Below, one piece after another: positions 50,825 to 59,979 of a stretch of DNA of 64,000 nucleotides. A program made the position numbers and the translations under genes. The stretch is from Brevibacillus laterosporus (GTDB lineage: Bacteria; Bacillota; Bacilli; Brevibacillales; Brevibacillaceae), in assembly GCF_030489605.1 (NCBI RefSeq), contig NZ_JAUKFY010000019.1, forward strand, positions 24,075 through 88,074. Reading direction: 5' to 3'. The notes beneath the pieces are model-generated. The model made no database searches, was not told where the DNA came from, and worked only from the letters and a program-made list of their open reading frames with translations. Within the stretch, counting starts at the first letter, position 1, and every line of letters starts with the position of its first letter.

Positions 50825-51901
50825 TTATGATTCTATATTCTCTTCTAGCTCTCTTTGGTGATTCATATAAACTTCCTTTTTCAGATGCGTCCAGCCATCA
50901 ACTTGCTCAACCAAACCTTCTTTCATGAGTTTGCCCATAGCACGTTTAAAGGAAGCCTTGCTCATGTTAAAGCGATCCTTAATCTCTTCTGGCGTGGATT
51001 TATCCGTGTATGGCATCGCTCCACGTTCCTTTAGCACACCTAAAAGGACCTGAGCATCAATTCCATAGCGTACTTCTTTACGTTCATGCATGGACCCATT
51101 CAAGCGGCCATCTTCACGTACATAGCTGACCCGAGCTCGTACTCTTTGTCCCATACGTAAGGATTCTGTCATTTCATCCTCATGAATAAATAAGATATGC
51201 TTATCATCAGTAAAGACGAATACACCTTCCATAAACACCCGGTAGACAATACCTTCTACCCATTTATTCTTCATTTCGCTGGTTGCATTCCGAGATAAAT
51301 CCCAAATGACATTTTCAGCGGCTGGCTCTCCTAAAAGACGACCGTGTTTGTCACGTTTTAGGGTCACCAATAGTTTATCCCCAACCTGTGGCCACTCTTC
51401 CCATTGCTTAGGCAGATCATCCTTAAATACTAACAGGTCCTTTTGAATTCCATTATGTAAGAAAACACCTACGCGTGTGGAGACGTCTACAACATCTAAC
51501 CATTTATATTCGCCCTCTCTGACCAGAGGCATCTGCATCGTTGCTGCGAGGCGATTTTCATGGTCGTGATATAAAAAGACTTTCACGGTATCGCCTAGCT
51601 CTAGCTGATCTGTCGCTTCATTTTGATGCAATAAAATTTCTGCGTCGCCATCTGTTAAGAAATACCCATACTCTTCCGCTCTAGAAACAGGCAAAGAAAC
51701 AATCATCCCAGCCTTGTATTTCGTAGATTGTGCCGGCATCGTCTTTTCAGAAAAGCTGGCTTTCCTGCTATCTCCTCTGTATCCGGCACGCGGTGAGCTA
51801 AAGCGGCCGCCTTGCTGTCTGCCGCTGCCTCCGCCGCTTCTGACACCGCGTCCTCCTCTTCCCTGTCCGTCTCTATTACCAAACTGTCGTTTATCTCTCA
51901 T
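50825..51901 (-). CDS. cvfB: CvfB-like S1 RNA-binding protein with an N-terminal RGG-rich extension
   Basis: A 358-residue protein. Residues about 60-330 match CvfB/YitL: consecutive S1-like OB domains (GMIVSLPVSRAEEYGYFLTD, GYKWLDVVDVSTRVGVFLHN-like, WVEGIVYRVFMEGVFVFTDD) and a C-terminal winged helix (TPEEIKDRFNMSKASFKRAM). CvfB is an RNA-binding protein affecting virulence genes in staphylococci. The first 58 residues are unusually Gly/Arg/Ser rich, resembling eukaryotic RGG boxes; CvfB proteins of about 290 residues normally lack this. AGGAAG precedes the ATG. Confidence 0.85.
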   Translation of the reverse strand: MRDKRQFGNRDGQGRGGRGVRSGGGSGRQQGGRFSSPRAGYRGDSRKASFSEKTMPAQSTKYKAGMIVSLPVSRAEEYGYFLTDGDAEILLHQNEATDQLELGDTVKVFLYHDHENRLAATMQMPLVREGEYKWLDVVDVSTRVGVFLHNGIQKDLLVFKDDLPKQWEEWPQVGDKLLVTLKRDKHGRLLGEPAAENVIWDLSRNATSEMKNKWVEGIVYRVFMEGVFVFTDDKHILFIHEDEMTESLRMGQRVRARVSYVREDGRLNGSMHERKEVRYGIDAQVLLGVLKERGAMPYTDKSTPEEIKDRFNMSKASFKRAMGKLMKEGLVEQVDGWTHLKKEVYMNHQRELEENIES

Positions 51902-52205
51902 TTCGTCACTTCCTACTCTATGTCACGCTCAATATATTTCGTAAGGTTATCCCTTCGTCCCCTCATTATACACAATCTGTTGGTGCGTTCCACGTGAGAC
52001 TTCATCGCTTGTACGGATTTTGTTAAAAATAGATACAAAATGCAGCTTTTTCGCTCCTTGAAGCTGTAAAACAAAATACAGCCTTCCTTACATCATTTAC
52101 AATAAACATCTTTCTAAACTTTTATCCATGAAAACAGCAAGTCCGACTAGTTATCTGCATACACTTGTCTTATCGAGTAATAATCTGCTAAGAGGGGAGA
52201 TGGGC

Positions 52206-52988
52206 ATGCTAGCATATATAGAATCCATTTTTCTTGGTATCATTCAAGGCTTTACTGAATTTTTGCCTATATCAAGCACAGGACATCTTGTCTTGTTTGG
52301 CAAGTTGTTCGGACTACGTGAAGCTGGGCTGCTATTTGATACATTACTGCATCTAGGTACACTGTTTGCCGTTGTCATTGTCTTTTGGGATGAACTTCTC
52401 TATGTGATTCGCAATCCATTCAGCAAATTAACTCGACTGTTGATCGTAGGTACCATTCCAACTGGCATTATTGGTCTGACTTTCAAGGATTATTTCGAGG
52501 AGATTTCACAGACAGGGCAAACTATCGGGGTAGAGTTCCTCGCTACAGGGCTAATTCTATGGGCCGTGGAATCCATGCGCAAGGGAACACGAGCTTTTGA
52601 ACAAATGAATTACATAGATGCCTTATTCATTGGTACTTTGCAAGGAGCCGCTATTTTACCTGCTATTTCTCGCTCCGGCCTTACAATTGCTGGTGCATTA
52701 TTAAGAGGAATCGATCGTAATGATGCCGCGCGTTTTTCCTTTTTGCTATCTCTTCCCGCTATTTTAGGAGCATGCGTTTTACAGGCAAAGGATTTGGCTG
52801 AGATGTCTGCGCTGCCAAGCGGTATTATTCCTATGCTAGTTGGAGCTATCTTTGCTGGTATAACAGGATATATCGCTATTCGTTGGATGATTAAACTGAT
52901 CAGTAGTGGGTCACTGAAGATCTTTGCCTATTATGTATTTGCCGTAGGAATTTGCATAATTGTATTACAATGGTTTGGAAAATGGTAA
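52206..52988 (+). CDS. uppP: Undecaprenyl-diphosphatase UppP (BacA)
   Basis: A 260-residue membrane phosphatase that recycles undecaprenyl diphosphate to the monophosphate for wall synthesis, giving bacitracin tolerance when abundant. The family motifs GFTEFLPISSTGH and PAISRSG are present; the acidic and Arg/Ser residues in these are catalytic. It has about eight helices. I start it at the ATG reading MLAYIESIF, 6 nt after AGGGGAG; a frame reaching 52128 is not supported. Confidence 0.93.
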   Translation: MLAYIESIFLGIIQGFTEFLPISSTGHLVLFGKLFGLREAGLLFDTLLHLGTLFAVVIVFWDELLYVIRNPFSKLTRLLIVGTIPTGIIGLTFKDYFEEISQTGQTIGVEFLATGLILWAVESMRKGTRAFEQMNYIDALFIGTLQGAAILPAISRSGLTIAGALLRGIDRNDAARFSFLLSLPAILGACVLQAKDLAEMSALPSGIIPMLVGAIFAGITGYIAIRWMIKLISSGSLKIFAYYVFAVGICIIVLQWFGKW

Positions 52989-53003
52989 CGTTCTTTTGTT
53001 ATT

Positions 53004-53055
53004 CAGCAGAGAAAAAGCATACAGGAGCTTACTCGTCTGTACGCTTTTTCTGCTG
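53004..53055. terminator. Terminator after uppP
   Basis: CAGCAG...AAAAAGC followed by TACAG pairs with CTGTACGCTTTTTCTGCTG on a 12-nt loop. The T-run in the 3' arm suits uppP and the A-run suits the opposite strand. Confidence 0.8.
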
Positions 53056-53091
53056 TAGATGCAAGCTTTTTCGTTCGTAAAGAGACTAGTC

Positions 53092-53304
53092 CTACCGGTT
53101 TCCTTCTCGTTGTTTCTCTTGATAACGCTGGGCAACCATTTTCATTACCATAAACACTACGGCATATACAGATGCTGCTAATAACGAGGTAGCAAACCAC
53201 GTCGGAGTCCCCAGGCTAAGATACATGACAATATGAGCAATAAATAACCCCACAATCCAAACTAATAGGTTAGCTTTCAGAAAAAAGTTCATTAGTGAGC
53301 GCAT
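53092..53304 (-). CDS. Small membrane protein (70 aa)
   Basis: A 70-residue protein starting MRSLMNFFLKANLLVWIVGL with two hydrophobic helices (about 10-32 and 42-60) and a basic C-terminus (RYQEKQREGNR). AGGAG lies before the ATG with short spacing. No family is recognised. Confidence 0.45.
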   Translation of the reverse strand: MRSLMNFFLKANLLVWIVGLFIAHIVMYLSLGTPTWFATSLLAASVYAVVFMVMKMVAQRYQEKQREGNR

Positions 53305-53449
53305 ATGACTCCTCCATCCTAGTGTTCCTAGAATTGGTATTGCCCAACTAATTAGCAAATATTCGTTGAAAAACCTCCATGCAGCAATAAATGTGCAGTT
53401 GCGTCAAGCTAGCTTTTCACCATACGGCAAAGATCCTCTAGGTTATCCT

Positions 53450-54148
53450 TTAGACTTTTTCAACACGTACAAAGCTCTTTATTTTCCCGCATCCGTCTAT
53501 CCCAATCCGTATAACATCATCTACCGCAGGCGAGCTTTTGGCATTCATGCGCTGGTAGGTAATTACTCTGGTGCCCTGTAACATGTTATTTTGTTCAGCA
53601 GTAGCTTGGCTGATGGATAACTCATAAGGTAAAAGAGATGCTATCTGATACTCACTAGCTTCTCTGCCCAGCAAACTCTCAAGAAATACCTGGGCTTGTT
53701 TTGCTGCTTCCCATTCGTTGGTCAAGGGAGGGACAGGCTGATTTTTTTCACTTATAGATAGCGCTCGCAATAAGCGCCCATTCTTTCCGTTGATTGTAAG
53801 AGATAGCTTTTCATCTGTTCCTTTTGCCAATTGAACATCCCAATATTCCCAACCTTCTTCTCGGCGGAACGTTCCTTTAACAATCTTATACTGGCTCCAT
53901 GGCTCATAGCTATTAATCAGATGCTCAATTCTCTCGCGCCATTCTTTGGGCCAAGCCTTCTGAGGATTTTGCTGCTTCAACGGTCTGATCTCTGTTCTCT
54001 CTCCACTTTTCCCCGTATTGTTAGGGAATGGCAAAGCTGGCTTTATCATGTCGGCTTGCGCCCAGCCTGAGGTTGGAATCAGCATGGCCATCAGACAAGT
54101 GACGTGCAGCATTCCTATCATCTTCCGTCTCGATCCCTTTCGTTTCAT
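53450..54148 (-). CDS. Secreted YcdB/YcdC-like domain protein (232 aa)
   Basis: A signal peptide (residues 1-30, ending TSGWAQA) precedes an extracytoplasmic domain with LSLTINGKNGRLLRALSI, AKQAQVFLESLLGREASEY and a final YQRMNAKSSPAVDDVIRIGI segment. That is the layout of one YcdB/YcdC-type repeat, usually found in several copies in Paenibacillaceae wall proteins of 500 or more residues. Here it stops after about one repeat, so it is either a short member or a truncated one. The function is unknown. Confidence 0.5.
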   Translation of the reverse strand: MKRKGSRRKMIGMLHVTCLMAMLIPTSGWAQADMIKPALPFPNNTGKSGERTEIRPLKQQNPQKAWPKEWRERIEHLINSYEPWSQYKIVKGTFRREEGWEYWDVQLAKGTDEKLSLTINGKNGRLLRALSISEKNQPVPPLTNEWEAAKQAQVFLESLLGREASEYQIASLLPYELSISQATAEQNNMLQGTRVITYQRMNAKSSPAVDDVIRIGIDGCGKIKSFVRVEKV

Positions 54149-54406
54149 ACATACTTTCTCCTTTGCTATGCCTAGATGAAAATGCTTTATTAGACAGCTT
54201 TTAAGATCATTTGTTAAAATAAAGTAATAAATTGGATAACCTTTCCCCCAATGCTTTTACGCCATAAATCAAGGGATACATCATGAAACAGCAAGCTATC
54301 CAGACAAATTGCTTGCTCATTTTTATCTAAATATTTACAATTGAAATACTATTTGACATCTATCAGAAAATACTCTATTGATTTTAAAATGAAGGGGGTA
54401 ATCGCT

Positions 54407-55270
54407 ATGAAATTACCAACGTGGGCTGAGTCTTATTTGCATAAAATACACCTGAAACAAGAAAAGCCTTCCTACCAATTTCTCCAAAAAATTTGTCGTA
54501 ACCATCTATCAACAATACCTTTTGAAAATATTAGTAAGCTGATTTACTATCGAGAATATAGCCAAAACAACTTCTACATTCCCCCGCTGGATATTGTTAC
54601 TCTGCACCTTTATACCATGCAATTTGGCGGAACATGCTACGTGCTTAATTCAACGTTGCAGCAGCTTTTATTAGAACTCGGATTCTCAGCTAAATTACTT
54701 CCTGTTGGCAAAACGCACATTGCTATTCTGGTTGATCATCCTGAGGAACCAGGCATACCTTTATATGTAGATTGTGCTTCTGCTGCTCCTTTTTTTACAC
54801 CCGTTGATTTTACACGCAACCCGGACAATTGCAGTGAATACGCTGATATTGCCATTCGTTTAGTTGCAGATACAAAAAATCCGGGATGCTATGTCTATAA
54901 CCGGTACATTAAAAATCAATTAATCGAACAAGACTGGACGTTTGACCCAACAGTCACGAAAAATCTGATCTACTTTAATAATACGGTGGCAAAATCATTT
55001 GATCTAGATAGAAAATTTATGTCTTTACTGTTCATTCAATTATTCCAGCTAGATCAACAACGGAAGTTAACCATTCATAATAATGAATTTAGTATCGTAG
55101 ATGAAAGTGGGAATGAACAGCTTATACCTCTGTCCAATACGGAAGAGATAGAAGAGGTCTTACAAGAGGAATTCAAGCTCCCCAGATTACCTGTAAGAGA
55201 AGCTGTCGAGGTTCTTGCTGAATTAGGAATTAACATCTTTGAAAAGAAGGACAGAAAAGCAACAAAATAA
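54407..55270 (+). CDS. Arylamine N-acetyltransferase family protein
   Basis: A 287-residue protein of the NAT family, which transfers acetyl groups from acetyl-CoA to arylamines or hydrazines. The Cys77-His104-Asp122 triad is visible in GGTCYVLN, KTHIAILV and YVDCAS. PFENISKLIYYR is the usual N-terminal family motif. I start it at MKLPTWAESY, preceded by AGGGGGTAATCGCT. A 66-nt upstream extension lacks support. The next gene is a cyclase-family hydrolase on the same strand, 120 bp away. Confidence 0.87.
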   Translation: MKLPTWAESYLHKIHLKQEKPSYQFLQKICRNHLSTIPFENISKLIYYREYSQNNFYIPPLDIVTLHLYTMQFGGTCYVLNSTLQQLLLELGFSAKLLPVGKTHIAILVDHPEEPGIPLYVDCASAAPFFTPVDFTRNPDNCSEYADIAIRLVADTKNPGCYVYNRYIKNQLIEQDWTFDPTVTKNLIYFNNTVAKSFDLDRKFMSLLFIQLFQLDQQRKLTIHNNEFSIVDESGNEQLIPLSNTEEIEEVLQEEFKLPRLPVREAVEVLAELGINIFEKKDRKATK

Positions 55271-55391
55271 TCTGGTTTAAACATAATTCACCGTGTCGCC
55301 ATTGTCAAATGGAGGAAAAAACAGTAGGATCCATTTTCCACACATGGCTTCTCGAAAAACATTTGAAAAGCTGTGACCAGAGGAGGATTTT

Positions 55392-56162
55392 ATGGCTAAA
55401 CCACAATTTATTGATTTAAGTGTTACCCTAAGTCCTAACATAAAAGAGCCCTTACCGGCAAAAATCGATTATTCCTCCCATGAGGAAGGTGCCATTCAGG
55501 CAGCGCATATCCTAGGTCTTACCCTCGGAGACTTTCCAGAGAAAAAAGCTTGGGCAACGGAGACAGTGACCGCAAATACTCATTCAGGAACACATGTTGA
55601 CGCCCCTTGGCATTACTGGCCGACTTCAGAAGGTAAACCTTCCAAAACCATTGATGAGCTACCGCTAGAATGGTTTTTTGCAGACGGTGTTTTATTTGAT
55701 TTTAGCGACAAGGAATCCGGATATGAAATTACGACGAATGACCTGATGCAAAAGCTAAAGGAAATGGATTATCAGCTAAAACCATTTGATATTGTGTTAA
55801 TTCGTTCCGATGCTGATAAAAAAATTATGGATGACAACTATGCCAACTTTCATGCCGGCGTATCTGCCGAAGCAACTCGCTGGCTTATCGAGCAAGGAAT
55901 CAAGGTCATGGGTACTGACGGCTGGGGCTGGGACATCCCCCTTACTATTCAAGCAGCCAATTACAAGCAAAAGCCGCGGGAGGGACTTCTCTGGGCAGCT
56001 CATTACGTTGGAAGAGATAAAGAATATTGCCAAATCGAAAAGCTTGCTAACCTAGATAAAATCCCGGCACCTTATGGCTTCAAAATCAGTTGTTTTCCCA
56101 TTAAAATCGACAAAGCAAGTGGAGCTTGGACAAGACCTGTAGCGATTATTGAAACAACTTAG
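55392..56162 (+). CDS. Cyclase-superfamily metal hydrolase (kynurenine formamidase-like)
   Basis: A 256-residue enzyme of the PF04199 family. The metal-binding motif HSGTHVDAPWH (around residues 65-75), plus GTDGWGWD and the downstream HxGxxxE-like region (FHAGVSAEATRWL), match kynurenine formamidase and related hydrolases. AGAGGAGG precedes the ATG. It is probably co-transcribed with the arylamine acetyltransferase. The substrate is uncertain; isatin hydrolases and cyclic-imide hydrolases share the fold. Confidence 0.82.
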   Translation: MAKPQFIDLSVTLSPNIKEPLPAKIDYSSHEEGAIQAAHILGLTLGDFPEKKAWATETVTANTHSGTHVDAPWHYWPTSEGKPSKTIDELPLEWFFADGVLFDFSDKESGYEITTNDLMQKLKEMDYQLKPFDIVLIRSDADKKIMDDNYANFHAGVSAEATRWLIEQGIKVMGTDGWGWDIPLTIQAANYKQKPREGLLWAAHYVGRDKEYCQIEKLANLDKIPAPYGFKISCFPIKIDKASGAWTRPVAIIETT

Positions 56163-56275
56163 ATACGACAAAAGACCAAAGGATATGAAGGTACTCATTT
56201 CCATAAAATTTGACTACTCAATCTCAAATAGCCTTAGTTTTCATTTGCTGGACTAATGTTTATTTCTTATACCAT

Positions 56276-56333
56276 GAAAAATCCCCTTTACTCGCTTATC
56301 GTTGTGTTACTCACACAGATAATGCAAAGGGGA
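56276..56333 (-). terminator. Terminator of the Ig-like protein gene
   Basis: On the minus strand ATCCCCTTT pairs with AAAGGGGAT, enclosing a second hairpin (TTATCTGTGT with ACACAACGATAA), followed by TTTTTCATGG. Confidence 0.75.
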
Positions 56334-56361
56334 TACTTTTTACTTTATTGAGATGTTCCTT

Positions 56362-57237
56362 TTAGTAAACATTTACTGTAATGTTTACGTTCTTGTTACC
56401 GAATTTCACCTTAACAATCGCTTTACCGGCCTTGCGCGGAATAATTTTTCCATTTTTAACTGTCACGATATCCGTATTAGTGCTTGTCCATGTTGCTTTA
56501 GAGGTAACGTCCTCGTTTGATCCTGCTTTGTAGATAGCAGTTGCTTTTATTTCAAAATCATCATCGTCTTTGAACAAGTGTAGCTGCTGTGTCGTAACCA
56601 CCAATTTATTCATTTGGTCAACTTGTACGCTTACAGTTGCCTTTTTGTTACCAAAGCTTGCTGTTACAGTAGCTGAACCCGCTTCTTTTGGTTTAATTAA
56701 GCCTTTATCAACAGTAACTGCATTACCTTTTACCTGCCAAGTTACTTTATCTGTAACATTTTCCTTGGAAGAATCCGTATAAACAGCCGTTACAGAAACT
56801 TTTTTCGAATCATTTCGAAGCAAATCCACTTTTTTCGAGCTTACTTCCAATGTTTTCAGCTTTTTGGATACCGTTACAGACGTAGTAACTGATCTGCCCA
56901 TATAGCTGGCTGTAATTACGGCTGTTCCCGCTCCTACAGCTTTTACTCTACCGTTAGTAACAGTTGCTACCGAGCTGTTTGACGTATTCCATGCTGCCTT
57001 GGAAGTGACAGAAGCAGTTTTTCCGTCTGTGTATTGTGCACTTAAAGTAAGTGATTTAGTGTTCCCGGCTTCAAGCGCCAAAGTATTGGCGGAAATCTTC
57101 AAAGAAGACAGAACCTTCTCGGCAGGCTTGGTTGCAGACTTAGTAGCGGCTTCCAAAACGGAAGTGGTCGGCATGCCAAAAGCCATACAAATAGCTAAAC
57201 CCAATCCAAATATTTTATAAAACCTATTCTTTCTCAT
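56362..57237 (-). CDS. Secreted protein with three BIG_2 (bacterial Ig-like) repeats
   Basis: A 291-residue protein with a signal peptide (1-31) and then three tandem Ig-like repeats of about 82 residues (about 44-125, 126-207, 208-291). Each has the pattern WxTSNxxVATV-xxGxVxAxxxGxAxVxA (for example AAWNTSNSSVATVTNGRV). BIG_2 domains occur in surface adhesins and enzymes of Firmicutes. Nothing else is attached: no sortase motif, SLH domain or catalytic module. It is monocistronic. The binding partner is unknown. Confidence 0.88.
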   Translation of the reverse strand: MRKNRFYKIFGLGLAICMAFGMPTTSVLEAATKSATKPAEKVLSSLKISANTLALEAGNTKSLTLSAQYTDGKTASVTSKAAWNTSNSSVATVTNGRVKAVGAGTAVITASYMGRSVTTSVTVSKKLKTLEVSSKKVDLLRNDSKKVSVTAVYTDSSKENVTDKVTWQVKGNAVTVDKGLIKPKEAGSATVTASFGNKKATVSVQVDQMNKLVVTTQQLHLFKDDDDFEIKATAIYKAGSNEDVTSKATWTSTNTDIVTVKNGKIIPRKAGKAIVKVKFGNKNVNITVNVY

Positions 57238-57348
57238 TCGTTCACCCGTCCTCTAGCTATTTTTAACGTAAATGAAATTGATATCTCTTATAGTTATATC
57301 GGCAAAGAAGGGGAACTTGTAAAGACCGAAAACCAATATTTTGAAATA

Positions 57349-58152
57349 TTAACCGTGAATAAAAGCTTTACGCACACGATCCCAAAAGGTTAGACGCTTG
57401 TATCGAGCAAATTTGACCTTTTGAGGACCGACACGACAGGTGATTGAATCAATATTTTTCCAAACGCCCTGCTCTCGATCCATGCCAAGCATGATTTCAG
57501 GATTCATAATAACAAGCTCTACCTGATGGTGCTTAGGCAAAACTAATGCGCTGTTTATCGTCCGATAGGATTGATTATTGATGGAAGCAATTTCTGCTAG
57601 TTGGATTGCCTCCAGAGAAGGATGTAGCAAGGCACCATCCACCGCTTTATTATAAGCAGTGCTACCTGAAGGCGATGAAATAATAAGACCGTCTCCGCGA
57701 AAATGTTCAAATTCTCCCCCATTAATAAAAACGGAGACTACCAAGGAAGAAAGGCTGGCATTGCGAATGACTAGCTCATTTAGTGCCCACTTCTCCAATA
57801 GTTGTCCATCCTTGGTACGAATTTGGCAGGAAACAGTTGGATATTCGGCTATTAAGGGGTCCACCTGTTCCAAGGCCTCAGCAAATTCATCCAATTGATC
57901 AGGATGCCAGTCCGCATAAAATCCCAAATGGCCCGTATGAATCCCAATATAATGCGGCTCAAATCCATATTGATGAACAGCTTCCAGCATGGTTCCGTCA
58001 CCTCCAATAGACAAAACCATATCCGGTTTTTCTTGACTATTGGCATCTAAAAAACGATAGGAACGCGCAGTGGAAGCAGCCAGCTTTTCACGCAACCTTA
58101 AATCCACCTGACGTGTATGATCATCATTACGTAAAACCGTTGCGATTTTCAT
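57349..58152 (-). CDS. nadK: NAD kinase
   Basis: A 267-residue enzyme phosphorylating NAD to NADP. The GGDGTMLEAV motif (around residues 51-60), IGIHTGHLGFYAD and the diagnostic SSPSGSTAYNKAVDGALLHP stretch identify it. It is the shorter NadK type, matching Bacillus NadK2 (YtdI) in size. AAAGGATTTTACGAA precedes the ATG. It lies near yugN, as nad genes sometimes do, but I see no operon with it (120 bp gap). Confidence 0.93.
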   Translation of the reverse strand: MKIATVLRNDDHTRQVDLRLREKLAASTARSYRFLDANSQEKPDMVLSIGGDGTMLEAVHQYGFEPHYIGIHTGHLGFYADWHPDQLDEFAEALEQVDPLIAEYPTVSCQIRTKDGQLLEKWALNELVIRNASLSSLVVSVFINGGEFEHFRGDGLIISSPSGSTAYNKAVDGALLHPSLEAIQLAEIASINNQSYRTINSALVLPKHHQVELVIMNPEIMLGMDREQGVWKNIDSITCRVGPQKVKFARYKRLTFWDRVRKAFIHG

Positions 58153-58272
58153 TTCGTAAAATCCTTTCTCTTTTGCGATAACCTTGATTTCATATTCATC
58201 ATACTATTGCAGGTAGCTATCAGCAAATGAGTTAGCAACTATTTTACAAAAGGTCGAGGTTTTCTCTTTGCC

Positions 58273-58686
58273 TCATTCTCCCGCAAAAATCGTCTGTTCT
58301 AATCTATTCAACAATTCTTCAGCCTGTATAATGTATGTCGATTCTATATCCGCATCTTTATGAATGGGATCTTGAAACTGATTAAACATGGAGGAAACGA
58401 CCGAAGCGGCAGCATAATCAATATCATCATCATTGCCGGTTTGATAGATATGCTTCAGGACAAATGGTTGTTCAAAACGTAAAACAGCTTCGGGTTGATC
58501 CAGTTCGCCGCTCACTACCTGTACGGGTAAACGTAAGAACACCATGCCTTTATCATCGAGCTTACGATCCAAAAAGCCGCTTCTGTATTCCCAATTGGAC
58601 AAAGTAAAGCCTTCTTTCCCCAACGTCTCCATTAGATCCCCGTATGTCGCTTGTTTCCCTTCAATTTGACTTACTATTTGTTTCAT
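58273..58686 (-). CDS. yugN: YugN-like family protein
   Basis: A 137-residue cytoplasmic protein of the YugN family. It has the conserved stretches FTLSNWEYRSGFLDRKLDD, YLRLPVQVVSGELD (as FLRLPVQVVSGELD) and FVLKHIYQTGND. I start it at MKQIVSQIEG with GAAAGGAAGGGGC upstream. B. subtilis yugN lies near pgi (yugL); here pgi is 3.7 kb away on the same strand, a loosened version of that neighbourhood. The function is unknown. Confidence 0.88.
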   Translation of the reverse strand: MKQIVSQIEGKQATYGDLMETLGKEGFTLSNWEYRSGFLDRKLDDKGMVFLRLPVQVVSGELDQPEAVLRFEQPFVLKHIYQTGNDDDIDYAAASVVSSMFNQFQDPIHKDADIESTYIIQAEELLNRLEQTIFAGE

Positions 58687-58870
58687 CGAAGCTGCCCCTT
58701 CCTTTCTTCTTATCCGTATAGCGTTCTCCAAATCGCTTTGATTTAATTAACATCCATAATTTACCATCAGTTGCTTTTAAAGGAATTAAATGCTCTGTGT
58801 CGAAAAGGAAGTACAGAAAGAAATCTATCAATTTACAACATGTACCTACTCGGAAAGGAATTTTATTTTT

Positions 58871-59926
58871 GTGAAACGAATCTTGCTAACACTATCGCTA
58901 CTTTCAATTACACTCGGAGGAAGCCAGCTAGCAGCAGCCACCAGCTCAACTGTATCAGCAACTCCAAAGGTAACGGCTTCACCAAAGGTCGTTAGTTATT
59001 ATGCCGAAAATTATCCAGGTGATCTAGCCGCCTACACCTCCCTGCATCATTACCAGGATAGAATCTCTGACGTCGCCTTCTTTAACTACAATGCTACCAA
59101 GGAAGGTTATTTGGTAGGAGCCCTGCCAAAAACAGCGTTACAGTTCACGAAAGATACAAAAAAAGGCAGCTTTTTAGTCATTACGAATCATGGGGAAAAA
59201 TTATTTGATAAGGAAATCGTCCATTCGATTCTGACCAACAAGGACTATAAAGCACGTTTTATCCAGCAAATCCTTACCACCGTACAGCAAAATCAATTGT
59301 CAGGTGCTAATCTTGATTTTGAAAATGTTCCGGCCGAAGATCGTCAGGCCTATTCCTCGTTCGTCGGGAGCTTAGCAGACCAGCTTCATGCGATCAAAAA
59401 GCAATTAATCGTCTCTGTGCCTGCCAAAACAAATGATGACCCTGCTATCTTCTGGGTATATGGCTTTGATTTAAAAGCACTGGGTGCCAAGGCCGACTAT
59501 CTTCAACTAATGACTTATGATGAGCATGGAACTTGGTCAGAGGAAGGCCCTGTTGCCTCCTACAATTGGGTGGAGGATGTTATACGCTATAGTGTCTCTC
59601 AAGTACCCGCCTATAAGCTATTAATGGGTATTCCAAGCTATGGCTACGAGTGGAGCACCGAGAAAAAAAGGGCTGTCAGCTTTCGCAATATACCTGCCAT
59701 CATAAAGGAGAATCAAGCTGTTCCAGCATGGCATGATACATATAAATCACCTTATCTGCACTATATGAAAAACGGTGTTTGGCATACCCTCTGGTATGAG
59801 AATGAATATAGCATCGCTGCTAAACGCAGCTTGGCTACAAAGTATAAGCTGGCTGGCTTTGCCGTTTGGCGCCTCGGATATGAAAATGACACTTTTTGGA
59901 CAGCTCTTCTTCCTAAGAAGTCATAA
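58871..59926 (+). CDS. Secreted GH18 glycoside hydrolase (YaaH/SleL-like catalytic domain)
   Basis: A 351-residue protein. A signal peptide (1-24) leads into one GH18 domain. The catalytic segment reads LSGANLDFENV, with DxE as general acid (canonical DxxDxDxE, abridged here), and SYGYEWSTE, YDEHGTWSEEGPVASYNWVE and AVWRLGYEN follow. This is the layout of spore-cortex or wall N-acetylglucosaminidases such as YaaH/SleL, but without LysM repeats. The start is GTG 58871 after AAAGGAATTTTATTTTT. It is convergent with the DUF3888 gene. Confidence 0.85.
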   Translation: MKRILLTLSLLSITLGGSQLAAATSSTVSATPKVTASPKVVSYYAENYPGDLAAYTSLHHYQDRISDVAFFNYNATKEGYLVGALPKTALQFTKDTKKGSFLVITNHGEKLFDKEIVHSILTNKDYKARFIQQILTTVQQNQLSGANLDFENVPAEDRQAYSSFVGSLADQLHAIKKQLIVSVPAKTNDDPAIFWVYGFDLKALGAKADYLQLMTYDEHGTWSEEGPVASYNWVEDVIRYSVSQVPAYKLLMGIPSYGYEWSTEKKRAVSFRNIPAIIKENQAVPAWHDTYKSPYLHYMKNGVWHTLWYENEYSIAAKRSLATKYKLAGFAVWRLGYENDTFWTALLPKKS

Positions 59927-59939
59927 TTTATATTCCAAT

Positions 59940-59972
59940 AGCCGTCAGCATTTCAAGTGCTGACGGCTTTTT
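59940..59972 (+). terminator. Terminator of the GH18 gene
   Basis: AGCCGTCAGCA (59940-59950) pairs perfectly with TGCTGACGGCT (59958-59968) on a 7-nt loop, followed by TTTTA. Confidence 0.9.
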
Positions 59973-59979
59973 AGCGATT

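Noticed and set aside
53366..53581. 71-codon plus-strand frame opposite the secreted protein gene
   Set aside because: It is antisense to a signal-peptide-bearing gene and lacks a ribosome binding site.
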